A stretch of DNA of 38,563 bases, taken from assembly GCA_938003545.1 (NCBI GenBank), contig CALKXY010000016.1:1-38563 (forward strand), read 5' to 3'. The stretch is from an uncultured Caulobacterales bacterium (GTDB lineage: Bacteria; Pseudomonadota; Alphaproteobacteria; Caulobacterales; Maricaulaceae). The position numbers were made by a program, and so were the translations under genes. Each line of letters starts with the position of its first letter. The first letter of the stretch is position 1. The notes under the pieces were generated by a model, which saw only the letters and a list, made by a program, of their open reading frames with translations, searched no databases and was not told where the DNA came from. Below are positions 18,135-26,396 of the stretch, piece by piece.

Positions 18135-19033
18135 TGACCGAAATTACATCTCATCCCATCATTCTTGGTGATTGGGGAACTTCATCTTGCCGCCTTTATC
18201 TGTGTGAAGGGGAGACCATTTTAGACAGTGCCACAGCGCCTGGTATAAAATTCGTTGAAGATCCAGAGGCTACATTTTGCGAAACAATCGAGCCATGGGT
18301 GACGAAATACGGTAAACTGGACGCTGTGCTATGCGGCATGGTGGGCTCTAATATTGGCTGGAAGGATGCAGGCTATATGGACTGCCCTGTGGGCCTGCAG
18401 GACTTTGGCGGCAACCTCATCAATCTCGCAACAGAAACATGTAACGTAAAAATCGTACCCGGCGTTAAAACGCTTTCGGGACTAGCGAAAACACCTGACG
18501 TCATGCGCGGAGAAGAGACACAAATTCTAGGATGGGCTTCATCTCGAAAATCTGATGGTTTGCTTTGCCTGCCAGGAACCCACACAAAATGGGCCCAAAT
18601 TGAAAACGGCAAAATCCAAAATTTCATGACAAGTGTGAATGGTGAACTTTTTGACGTGATTCTTAATCACAGCGTCCTTGTTGGCGGCAGCAACCTACCG
18701 CCAGCCTGTATCGGAGACGAATACCGAAGTGGGATAGAAACCGCCGCAACAGGCATACCCTTGACACAACAACTTATGTCGGTGCGCTCTCATCAGATCA
18801 TGGGAAATTACGATGTCATTCAAGCCAAAAGCTATTTGCTTGGGCTTTTGATTGGGACCGATGTAGCCGGAAGCCTCGAATACGCAAATGGTGCATCTAT
18901 CTCTGTGATTGGAGGCAGTGCTCCTGCTAGCTTTTATGCGGAAGCCATTCGCACCTTAGGCGGTAAAGCGAACATATATGGCGGCCAAGAAGCCTCATTA
19001 ACAGGTTTGCATCATATCATCGAACAAGGCTAA
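18134..19033 (+). CDS. dgoK: 2-dehydro-3-deoxygalactonate (KDGal) kinase
   Basis: This 299-residue protein matches the DgoK family (E. coli about 292). Visible are the ATP-site text LGDWGTSSCRLYL, CGMVGSNIGWK, VMRGEETQILG, PGTHTKWAQ and LLIGTDVAGS. It phosphorylates KDGal at O6 to feed the aldolase. Translation is coupled to dgoA by a TAATG overlap. The pair is the shared lower part of D-galactonate and D-anhydrogalactonate breakdown. Confidence 0.94.
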   Translation: MTEITSHPIILGDWGTSSCRLYLCEGETILDSATAPGIKFVEDPEATFCETIEPWVTKYGKLDAVLCGMVGSNIGWKDAGYMDCPVGLQDFGGNLINLATETCNVKIVPGVKTLSGLAKTPDVMRGEETQILGWASSRKSDGLLCLPGTHTKWAQIENGKIQNFMTSVNGELFDVILNHSVLVGGSNLPPACIGDEYRSGIETAATGIPLTQQLMSVRSHQIMGNYDVIQAKSYLLGLLIGTDVAGSLEYANGASISVIGGSAPASFYAEAIRTLGGKANIYGGQEASLTGLHHIIEQG

Positions 19034-19041
19034 GAGTCCGC

Positions 19042-19947
19042 ATGTCACTAGCCCGTGCACTCAGCGCATCCTTTGTTCTCATCAGCGTCTCCGCCTGTGG
19101 GAATAAATCTACTGTTGCACCTTCGACAGAGAAAGTCGTGGCATGTCTAACCACTATTCCACCCTCTGTTACCGTAAAAAGTGGAACTGCGAGTATCGGA
19201 AATGATCATGCATATCGCGAAGAAGGTCCAAAACGCAGCATAAACATATCTGCATTCGACATAGACGCGACGGAGGTTACGAATGGTGCCTTTCGAGAAT
19301 TTGTTACGGCAACCGGCTATGTAACAGATGCTGAAAAGAAACAGGCTGGCTTCAATGTCCCAGGCGGGGCTGTCTTTAGAACTCCTGACGCCGAGAACAC
19401 GAGCTGGTGGCAGTTCGTAGAAGGCGCAAGTTGGAAACACCCTGAGGGCCCGGAAAGCTCTATAATAGGTCGTGATTACGACCCTGTCGTACAAATCAGC
19501 TTGAAAGATGCAAAGGCCTATGCCGCTTGGTCTGGACGACGCTTGCCTACACAGGATGAATGGGAATACGCAGCCAATGCTGGAAGTGACGACACATACG
19601 TTTGGGGCAGTGAAAGAGCGCCAAATGGCGAAGAACAGGCAAATACATGGCAAGGGGCTTTTCCATTAGAAAATCTTGCCGATGACGGGTATCTTCGTCG
19701 CGCACCTGTCGGCTGCTATACGCCAAATGCTTTCGAACTTTACGACATGATCGGCAATGTTTGGGAATGGACGGATACCCCCTTCTCTCGGCAATCTGGA
19801 ACCATTCAATACGTTATTAAGGGTGGTTCCTTTTTATGCGCACCAAATTATTGTCGAAGATACCGTGCATCGGCCCTACAGCCGCAAGACGCTGATTTCA
19901 CAACGAACCACATAGGCTTTCGAACGGTTGGTGATTTGTCCAACTAA
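19042..19947 (+). CDS. Formylglycine-generating enzyme (SUMF1 family), predicted lipoprotein
   Basis: This 301-residue protein has a signal with lipobox SVSAC (C19). A sulfatase-modifying-factor domain (about 40-297) follows, with DATEVTNGAFREFV, RLPTQDEWEYAA, YDMIGNVWEWTD and GGSFLCAPNYCRRYR. The last segment carries both cysteines of the copper site (C266, C271) in the spacing of true FGEs, and many SUMF1-like proteins lack them. It would oxidise the CxPSR cysteine of sulfatases to formylglycine. The predicted envelope location fits maturation of exported sulfatases after translocation, unlike the cytosolic FGEs of actinobacteria. It is last in the transporter-dgoK operon, 8 bp after dgoK and 8 bp from the convergent GH16 gene. 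Confidence 0.9.
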   Translation: MSLARALSASFVLISVSACGNKSTVAPSTEKVVACLTTIPPSVTVKSGTASIGNDHAYREEGPKRSINISAFDIDATEVTNGAFREFVTATGYVTDAEKKQAGFNVPGGAVFRTPDAENTSWWQFVEGASWKHPEGPESSIIGRDYDPVVQISLKDAKAYAAWSGRRLPTQDEWEYAANAGSDDTYVWGSERAPNGEEQANTWQGAFPLENLADDGYLRRAPVGCYTPNAFELYDMIGNVWEWTDTPFSRQSGTIQYVIKGGSFLCAPNYCRRYRASALQPQDADFTTNHIGFRTVGDLSN

Positions 19948-19955
19948 TCGTGCTG

Positions 19956-21326
19956 TTATGGTGTTACGTGCAACTCGGTTAGCACAAAGTTATCCAAACG
20001 CATGCGGCCACCTTGCGGTGAATTGGTAAAATACACCGTTACTGCGTTCGTATTGGAATTTGTTTTAAATTGAAGGCTCTTTTCTTTCCAAGTCGGAAAA
20101 AAGAAACGGACATCATTTTTTTTAACACCATTTTCGACGACACCCATATAGGCGTTCATCCATTTATCTTTCATATTGGTATCATCCGAAGACACTGCAG
20201 CAGACAAAAGGTAAAGCGTATTCGGTTTCACTTTGATTGTGCGATTGATACGAGCTTCCCCTTCAAAACGCAGCGCATTCTCGCCTTGAAAACTCTCCGT
20301 TGTCAACACACCCTGGTCTTCCCATCCCTTTACCCCACTTTCGAAGTCCCCATTAGGAATGAGGTTTTCTCGCGCTTCGCAGCCCGGGCCGAAACGATCT
20401 CCCTCACGTTTAAAAACGCGTGCATAGTCAACAATGAAGTCAACGCCTTCATCTCCGAAATCCGCTTTGGAAAGTTCATTGGGTGCAACTTCCCAATCAA
20501 AAATTTCAGAATCTATCCAGATTTTATGTTGCGACGTCGCGACCCAACGATCACCTAAATCTTCACGACTCATACATTTTACCAAGCCACCATTTATATA
20601 GATAGACAAGTAGTTCGGGTCCCACTCAAAACCGTAAATATTAAAATCATCGGCCACACGAAAATCTAAAATATGGCTGATGTCCCATATTCTCTTTCCA
20701 TATGTTTCTGACCCCTTGCGCCAATCATGTAGGGATGTGTGGAGCCGTCGCTCTGACCATCTGTTCTTGGGGTTTTTCCCAAAAGATTCAAAGGCATCGG
20801 TTTCTCCGCCCGGCCCTGTGGTCCAAAAGGAACTGGAGATAGGTGCATCTGCCTTTTTAGCGCGCATCTCCATATATCCGAACTTATATGTATTTTTTCC
20901 AAGCAACGCGGCTGTTGTAACAGGGGCAATATCACCATACCCGATATCGCTCGTCGCATTTCCACGTGGACCATCTTCAGCAAAGTCATAGTCTGGCTCC
21001 CAACGGGATGTGAGATAAAGATAGCCATTTTCGACCCGAATATTAGCAGGATTATATTGCGATGGAGCCCGGCCTTTCCACTGGCCTTTAAAGTCGCCGC
21101 CCTCCCCCATATTGTGCCAGACATTACGGTTGAAATCGGTCTCGTTAAATTCATCGCTTAACGCATTTTGATAAACCCATTTCCCAATGTTCTCTGGATC
21201 GGAAACTGGTGATAAATTAACAGGTACTTCGGTATGAACAAAATTTGTATTGGCTGAATTTGCTTTGCTACAAGACGGCATAACAAAAATAGTAGAAAGA
21301 CATAGTAAGACTGATAAAATCTTCAT
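19956..21326 (-). CDS. GH16 endo-galactanase-like lipoprotein with C-terminal carbohydrate-binding-like domain
   Basis: 456 residues. A lipoprotein signal (MPSC, C19) precedes a GH16 domain (about 35-310) with WKGRAPSQY and the catalytic E-x-D-x-x-E (E175, D177, E180 in GGETDAFESFG), nucleophile and acid/base. The C-terminal part from ENLIPNGDFESGVKGWEDQG to the end looks like a CBM4/9-type jelly roll. The family cleaves beta-linked glucans or galactans. The surrounding sulfatase, FGE and dgo genes suggest agarase, porphyranase or carrageenase-type action. As a lipoprotein it may sit on the cell surface. It is last of three GH16 genes, 34 bp after the second, and no strong ribosome-binding site is visible. 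The exact subfamily needs a profile comparison. Confidence 0.9.
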   Translation of the reverse strand: MKILSVLLCLSTIFVMPSCSKANSANTNFVHTEVPVNLSPVSDPENIGKWVYQNALSDEFNETDFNRNVWHNMGEGGDFKGQWKGRAPSQYNPANIRVENGYLYLTSRWEPDYDFAEDGPRGNATSDIGYGDIAPVTTAALLGKNTYKFGYMEMRAKKADAPISSSFWTTGPGGETDAFESFGKNPKNRWSERRLHTSLHDWRKGSETYGKRIWDISHILDFRVADDFNIYGFEWDPNYLSIYINGGLVKCMSREDLGDRWVATSQHKIWIDSEIFDWEVAPNELSKADFGDEGVDFIVDYARVFKREGDRFGPGCEARENLIPNGDFESGVKGWEDQGVLTTESFQGENALRFEGEARINRTIKVKPNTLYLLSAAVSSDDTNMKDKWMNAYMGVVENGVKKNDVRFFFPTWKEKSLQFKTNSNTNAVTVYFTNSPQGGRMRLDNFVLTELHVTP

Positions 21327-21360
21327 GTGAAAGGCTTTCTATATAGCACAAAATGGCATT

Positions 21361-22347
21361 TTAGTTTTTTTGCCAAACTCGAACATAGTCGATTTCAAAA
21401 TCAACAACTCCATCGTCTTTCTTATGGTCAGGACTGTTCAACTCTAAATCTTCTTTGCTGTCGGGCACTCCGTGCCAAGGAAACGTCTCCTGATCCAACC
21501 AAATATAAATTGGTTTTGTGATGACGTAACCTTCGCCATATCCTTTTGCGCTCGCATAAGCATTTATTTGTTCTCTGCTAGCTTCAGTGAAAAGTTTCCC
21601 ATCAACATAATACTTCACACCTGTCTCATCCCACTCAATTCCATAAGTGTGGAAATCATCAGCCACACGAAACCCCAAGTCATGATGTTCTGTATATACA
21701 CTTGGTCCCTTTGGGCGTTGCGTCCAATCATGGATAGACCACCAAAGTTCACGATCTTTGTCTAGTTTTTGAGGTTGTCGATGGTCTCCAAATTGTTCGA
21801 ACATATCAAATTCGGTGCCATTCCCAATTGACCAAAATGAACTTGTAATTTCAGCATCTGCCGCTTTGCTTCGTATTTCCATATATCCGTATTTGAACGC
21901 TTTCCGACCGAGAATACTTGCCGTTGTAATGTTTTCAAATTTACTGCGTGTCTTGTCGTCACCCCATGGTTTATCGAGCTCGTCCGTAAATGGAAAATCA
22001 GGCTCCCACCGAGTTTCCAACTTTAACATACCATCTTCTAATCGGTAATTGCGTCCAGAAAATTGTGAAGGCGCTCGCCCCTTCCATACCTTTTTGTCAG
22101 GGTTATCTGGATGCTTATATACGGGAACACCATCTTCAAACTTACCCGCTACATACCAACGGTTTTCATCAAGGTCTTCATCGTTAAACTCATCACTAAC
22201 CTCAACATTTAGAGACCAACCACTTGTATTATTCGGATCAGATAGAGGGAATATGGTTTCAGTCGAGAGGTCTTCAACCGCGTGAGAACAAGCAACCAAA
22301 AGCCCCAGTGTTAAAAACGAAAAGTATTTATACGCGTTCATCATCAC
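21361..22347 (-). CDS. GH16 endo-galactanase-like lipoprotein, single domain
   Basis: 328 residues. A lipobox LVAC (C20) is followed by one GH16 domain ending in FEIDYVRVWQKN, without the binding domain of its neighbours. The catalytic motif is E179, D181 and E184 in GTEFDMFEQFG. The substrate-cleft texts WKGRAPSQF, RWEPDFPF and IHDW are shared with the flanking GH16 proteins, so the three are paralogues. Three ATG codons are in tandem at the start, with GGAG about 6 bases before the first. A terminator-like hairpin lies directly before this ribosome-binding site, so expression probably depends on read-through from the upstream GH16 gene. Confidence 0.9.
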   Translation of the reverse strand: MMMNAYKYFSFLTLGLLVACSHAVEDLSTETIFPLSDPNNTSGWSLNVEVSDEFNDEDLDENRWYVAGKFEDGVPVYKHPDNPDKKVWKGRAPSQFSGRNYRLEDGMLKLETRWEPDFPFTDELDKPWGDDKTRSKFENITTASILGRKAFKYGYMEIRSKAADAEITSSFWSIGNGTEFDMFEQFGDHRQPQKLDKDRELWWSIHDWTQRPKGPSVYTEHHDLGFRVADDFHTYGIEWDETGVKYYVDGKLFTEASREQINAYASAKGYGEGYVITKPIYIWLDQETFPWHGVPDSKEDLELNSPDHKKDDGVVDFEIDYVRVWQKN

Positions 22348-22358
22348 AGTCTAACTCC

Positions 22359-22392
22359 AAAAAAAACGACCAGATCAATCAAGAAATGGTCG
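22359..22392 (-). terminator. Rho-independent terminator or attenuator between GH16 genes
   Basis: On the minus strand the stem CGACCA/TGGTCG (22392-22387 with 22372-22367) with a 14-nt loop is followed by eight consecutive T (22366-22359). The T-run ends only 11 bp before the next GH16 start, leaving no room for a promoter downstream of it. It therefore probably sets the ratio of the upstream to the downstream GH16 transcripts. Confidence 0.75.
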
Positions 22393-22425
22393 CTATAGTC
22401 GAGGGGAAATTCAATTTACTAAACT

Positions 22426-23925
22426 TTATCGTACAGCTTTGATTTCAATATCATCCAAGTAGAAATCACGTGCGCCTTTTGGAATATCTTTGCCCAATAT
22501 TGAGATAATCATGTGATCATCCACGTTAGACGCTTCGGATTTCGAAAAACGTTTTTTCACTGTCACCCATTTTTCTCGCTCAACCTTGGTTAAATCAAAA
22601 GGTAAATCGACGTGTGGAGATTGCAGATCCAACGACATTTCATTGGGTTGCAATCCGTGATTTAGAAATATCTTAAATGAAATTTCGTATTCGCCAGCTT
22701 CTAGCTTCATAGACCCTTTTGGCGACACAGCGGCCACATCAATCGGGTCACCTTGCGTAACATATTTCAAGCTATTGACACCTGTGTACCAACGGTTCTC
22801 TACAATCTTAAACGCCTTAGAACTTGCTTCACTAATACCCCAGAATTGTTGATAATCATTATTATCATTGTCCTCTGGTAAGAGATCAAAAGGTCGTTGT
22901 GCTGTCTGGAAAAGATACGGACCTTCAAACCCATAAAACTGTCGATCTTGATCAAGAATATTCTCTGATGGCTTCTGCCATACCCGAACATAATCAATTT
23001 CGTAATCTACGGGCAGTTCCGCCTCGTGTGGAATACCCAGCCATTTGAATATTTCGGAATCCAACCAAATTTCCATTGGGTTGTTCAGAACAAAGTCTGT
23101 ACCAATATTTTTTTGCTCAACGTGATGAACTTCCTTACCATCGATAAATATCTTCAAGTAATCTTGGCCCCATTCAGCACCAAAAACACCATATTCATCA
23201 GAAACATTGTAAGGTAATTCTTGAGAATAACCGAAAACGCGAGTCGGGCGAATGGATGGCGGACTCCAATCATGCACAGTCATCTTAAATTTATTTCCGC
23301 TGAGCCCCCCTTTAATAGTAGGGTTCCCCATCTGCTCATAAACATCTAACTCTTGCTGGTATCCAATCGCCCAAAACGCAGCCGTCATGGCGGCATATCC
23401 AGCTTTTGAGCGTACTTCCATGTAGCCATTTAGAAAACGTTGTTTACTCACAACAGCAGCTGTTGTGACAGGCAAAGGCGCCCCTTCAAAAACACCATAT
23501 GTGTCGTTGTTTTGTCCATCTGCATAGGCTTCTTGAGCAAAAGGAAAATCTGGTTCCCATTGCGTTCTAATTTTCAGAAACCCATCCTCAACGATGACAT
23601 TATGCGGTGCAAATTGCGAAGGTGCACGACCTTTCCAAATATAGTAATTCCCCTCATGACCCTGCACGAGCCATTTAGAGTGGTCGATTTCGCCGCCATT
23701 AAATTCATCACTGATATTTGTATTCAAGCGCCAACCCCCAGTATTTAAGGGATCAGAAGCAGGCGTAAGATCAGAACTCACGAGGTGATCTGGAAGGTGC
23801 ATCGCAAATGGCGAATTTGTATCGACAACATTTAACCCAGCATCATGATCTGGCAAATCGGCGTTTGAACATGCTGCGAATACGCCTGCCGCCACCAAAA
23901 AACCAGCTTGTTTCAGAGCTTTCAT
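22426..23925 (-). CDS. GH16 endo-galactanase-like lipoprotein with C-terminal jelly-roll-like domain
   Basis: 499 residues. Lipobox FAAC (C19). The GH16 domain (about 65-320) has WKGRAPSQF, RTQWEPDFPF and the catalytic E192, D194, E197 in QQELDVYEQMG. The C-terminal 170 residues, ending in FYLDDIEIKAVR, look like a beta-sandwich carbohydrate-binding domain. An ATG at 23940 is in frame, but GGAGGG lies between it and the ATG at 23925, making the latter the real start and giving a proper signal peptide. It is the first gene of the GH16 operon and lies about 75 bp downstream of GntR operator copy 3. Confidence 0.91.
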   Translation of the reverse strand: MKALKQAGFLVAAGVFAACSNADLPDHDAGLNVVDTNSPFAMHLPDHLVSSDLTPASDPLNTGGWRLNTNISDEFNGGEIDHSKWLVQGHEGNYYIWKGRAPSQFAPHNVIVEDGFLKIRTQWEPDFPFAQEAYADGQNNDTYGVFEGAPLPVTTAAVVSKQRFLNGYMEVRSKAGYAAMTAAFWAIGYQQELDVYEQMGNPTIKGGLSGNKFKMTVHDWSPPSIRPTRVFGYSQELPYNVSDEYGVFGAEWGQDYLKIFIDGKEVHHVEQKNIGTDFVLNNPMEIWLDSEIFKWLGIPHEAELPVDYEIDYVRVWQKPSENILDQDRQFYGFEGPYLFQTAQRPFDLLPEDNDNNDYQQFWGISEASSKAFKIVENRWYTGVNSLKYVTQGDPIDVAAVSPKGSMKLEAGEYEISFKIFLNHGLQPNEMSLDLQSPHVDLPFDLTKVEREKWVTVKKRFSKSEASNVDDHMIISILGKDIPKGARDFYLDDIEIKAVR

Positions 23926-24235
23926 TCGACTGCCCTCCAATGATAATCAGATTTCAAATTTAGGTATACGTAGGTCAGCCTTTTTCGAAGATCAACACAT
24001 ACATCATATGTTTAGATATATTATATTTTAAATGCAGCTTGATGAACGTCACTCATTGCCAGCCACCACTTTAATTTAGAGGCTCAGGGATTAGCGGGCG
24101 CATACCTTAGGCCTGATTGATTATACTCTCTGTGTCACATATTGATTATCCGCTTTTACAACCACGTCACCTCTTGCGCACAAGGTTTTCTATAAAGTCC
24201 ACGTCATAAATACAGGCTCAGGATTTTAGATAAAA
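23926..24235 (-). promoter_or_regulatory. GH16 operon promoter region with GntR operator copy 3
   Basis: The 310-bp gap between the GH16 operon and the TMADH-like gene contains no gene. Operator copy 3, ATACATCATATGTTT (23999-24013), differs from copy 1 at one base. On the minus strand a perfect TATAAT (24025-24020) lies just upstream of it, so the operator would cover the transcription start. The matching -35 is weak. A 9-bp direct repeat AGGCTCAGG (24080 and 24214) is also present, with no evident role. Confidence 0.62.
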
Positions 24236-26272
24236 TCACATAGCAGGCTTATCCAATTTTATCCCACGTTTGTAATTTTCCATCATGATGCGCCCGACTC
24301 TGTGGCCTGAATGAACGGCGGCCTGTATAATGCCTGGAACAAGACAATCGCCAGTGGCCATTATTTCCGTTTCAGGCAGTGATTTCTGAGCGTCATAGAA
24401 AAGTGAGTTATTCGGCGTTTTCGCGCCTACAAAAACTAAAGTCTCACATCGTAGTTTTTGAGGCCCATCAAGACTATGCACATTTAAAATATCGATATCC
24501 GAAGCCGAGGACGCGACCAAGGATGAATTGACATATAGCGGAACTCTCAATGCCTTTAGACGCGTAATAATTTTTCTTTGCTCAAGCGTGTGCACTGTCC
24601 AAGCCGAAATACTGGCCGCAGGCGTCACATAACTGACCTCGCAGCCTTTTGCTTTGAGCGCCTCAACGATGAGGCTTCCCATGTAGAAATTATCATCATC
24701 GTAAACGACAACAGGACCCTTTGGGATTGCGCCCGACATGATGTCATCGGGCGTCAGGACAGTCATGCCTTCTTCCCATGTCAGGGCATCAAAATTTGTA
24801 CTACCCACACCATCAGCTCGCCAAGTTGAGCCCGTCGCGATAATAATTTTTTCGGCTCCAAACTCCGCCAAATCGTCGACACCTAACGGGCTGGAGGTGT
24901 AGATGTCGACATTGGCCATTTGCTGTAATTGATATTCACGGTAATCGCGGACGCGGCGCCATGCCGCCAAACCTGGCAATGCGCTTTCTTTGTTAATGCG
25001 TCCGCCAACTTCCTCGGATGCCTCAGCCAGAGTGACATGATGCCCCGCCTTGGCTAGCGTTAAGGCACATTCCAACCCAGCAGGACCCGCTCCGACAATA
25101 AGCGTATTATGCTCATGTTTGTCTTTCGGAATAATTTCTGGATGCCAACCTCGTCGCCATTCCTCGCCAATTGTGGGGTTTTGCGTGCAGCGCAACGGGA
25201 CGCCGTAAGAGTCCATACTGACGCAGATATTGCAGCCTATGCACTCGCGGATATCATCAATTTTATTATCGCGAATTTTATTAGGAATGAACGGGTCTGC
25301 AATAGAAGGCCGCGCCGCGCCGATTAAGTCGAGCTTACCAGAACGGATCAAGGAGGCCATTTTATCTGGCGATGTAAACCTCCCAACGCCGACAACAGGT
25401 TTGGTCGTGACCGTTTTGACAAAGGACATAAAGTCCAGCTGATAGCCTTCTTCCGAAAAGCGGGATGTAGAGGAATCCGCTGACCAGCTTGATATGTTTA
25501 CATCCCAAAGATCTGGGAGTTCAGCCAGCATTTCAACGACCTCTCTACCCTCGCCGTCATATGTCATCGCCTTTTTGGCCCCAACTTCGTGGACAGCAAA
25601 TCGCAATGCGACCGCACGTTCTCCACCAGCGACTTCCAACGTATCTTCCAGAACTTCGCGCAAGAGACGGGCGCGGTTTTCAAGGGACCCACCATATTCA
25701 TCATTGCGTTGATTGGTCCGGCGCGACAGAAAATGTGATAAGATTGAAATGTCGTGAGCAGCATAGACATAAAGGATATCATAGCCGGCCGCTTTCGCAT
25801 TTATGGCCGCCTGCTTATGTTTTTGGCGAAAAACTTTGATGTCCGCTTTGTCCATAGCGCGCGCTTGAACGGGGATTTCAGCTCTCAATATGGGTAAATC
25901 TGATGGTCCAATGACAGGAACACCCGTTGAGAAATTTCGTGCCCGCATACCGCCATGCGCCAATTCAATGGCGGCTAAAGCGCCATGTTCTTTAATAGCT
26001 TCTACCTGACGGATATGTTGATCAATATAGACCTCATCCCAAATCCGCTCAATCGGATGATTGGCCATATCAGAATCATTGCTGACCTCGGTGATCTGGA
26101 CTGCGACGGTCCCCCATCCGCCCTCGGCTTTCATGGCACGGAGGGCTTGGGAGCCTTGTGGCAATGCATATCCATGCCCGGTTGCATGAGGTGCAGCATA
26201 AAAGCGATTTGGGGCCGTGACTGGCCCAATTTTCACAGGTTCGAATAAAATATCGTAAGGTGATTTGCTCAT
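24236..26272 (-). CDS. Trimethylamine-dehydrogenase-like FMN/4Fe-4S flavoprotein, probable N-demethylase
   Basis: 678 residues. An Old-Yellow-Enzyme barrel (1-340) is followed by a 4Fe-4S site (C344, C347, C350, C362 in CIGCNICVS...RCTQN) and a nucleotide-binding region (GAGPAGLECALTLAKAG, about 392). From memory it aligns without gaps to the N-terminus of bacterial trimethylamine dehydrogenase. Tyr170, His173 and Asp266 correspond to that enzyme's catalytic triad. The cysteine that covalently holds FMN there (C30) is Ala30 here, and of the three aromatic residues that bind the trimethylammonium, only Trp263 appears kept (position 60 is Ile). A secondary or tertiary N-methylamine other than trimethylamine is therefore likely; dimethylglycine or N-methylproline demethylases are relatives. 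It lies downstream of the aldehyde dehydrogenase, with a palindrome in the gap. Confidence 0.88.
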   Translation of the reverse strand: MSKSPYDILFEPVKIGPVTAPNRFYAAPHATGHGYALPQGSQALRAMKAEGGWGTVAVQITEVSNDSDMANHPIERIWDEVYIDQHIRQVEAIKEHGALAAIELAHGGMRARNFSTGVPVIGPSDLPILRAEIPVQARAMDKADIKVFRQKHKQAAINAKAAGYDILYVYAAHDISILSHFLSRRTNQRNDEYGGSLENRARLLREVLEDTLEVAGGERAVALRFAVHEVGAKKAMTYDGEGREVVEMLAELPDLWDVNISSWSADSSTSRFSEEGYQLDFMSFVKTVTTKPVVGVGRFTSPDKMASLIRSGKLDLIGAARPSIADPFIPNKIRDNKIDDIRECIGCNICVSMDSYGVPLRCTQNPTIGEEWRRGWHPEIIPKDKHEHNTLIVGAGPAGLECALTLAKAGHHVTLAEASEEVGGRINKESALPGLAAWRRVRDYREYQLQQMANVDIYTSSPLGVDDLAEFGAEKIIIATGSTWRADGVGSTNFDALTWEEGMTVLTPDDIMSGAIPKGPVVVYDDDNFYMGSLIVEALKAKGCEVSYVTPAASISAWTVHTLEQRKIITRLKALRVPLYVNSSLVASSASDIDILNVHSLDGPQKLRCETLVFVGAKTPNNSLFYDAQKSLPETEIMATGDCLVPGIIQAAVHSGHRVGRIMMENYKRGIKLDKPAM

Positions 26273-26336
26273 GATGTCCCTCTGACGCGCATAGTCATAT
26301 ATCGCTTAAAAAACGAAGCCTCAGCTAACGCAAAAT

Positions 26337-26357
26337 AGTTTCATTGACAACGAAACT
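26337..26357 (-). promoter_or_regulatory. Palindromic operator candidate upstream of the TMADH-like gene
   Basis: Arms AGTTTCATTG and CAACGAAACT around a central A match at 9 of 10 positions. The site lies 65 bp before the start codon. A similar 21-bp site (17 of 21 identical) is at 36159-36179, before the HAD and FAD-GcvT genes, also 65 bp from the minus-strand start codon. The local IclR regulator is a candidate binder, but this is not shown. Confidence 0.5.
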
Positions 26358-26396
26358 TTATGGCGGCATTTTAGCAATTTCAATAAGAAGTGCCCG

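Noticed and set aside
24080-24222. Direct repeat AGGCTCAGG at 24080-24088 and 24214-24222
   Set aside because: Nine bases is too short to mark a mobile element, and no transposase or longer duplication is nearby.
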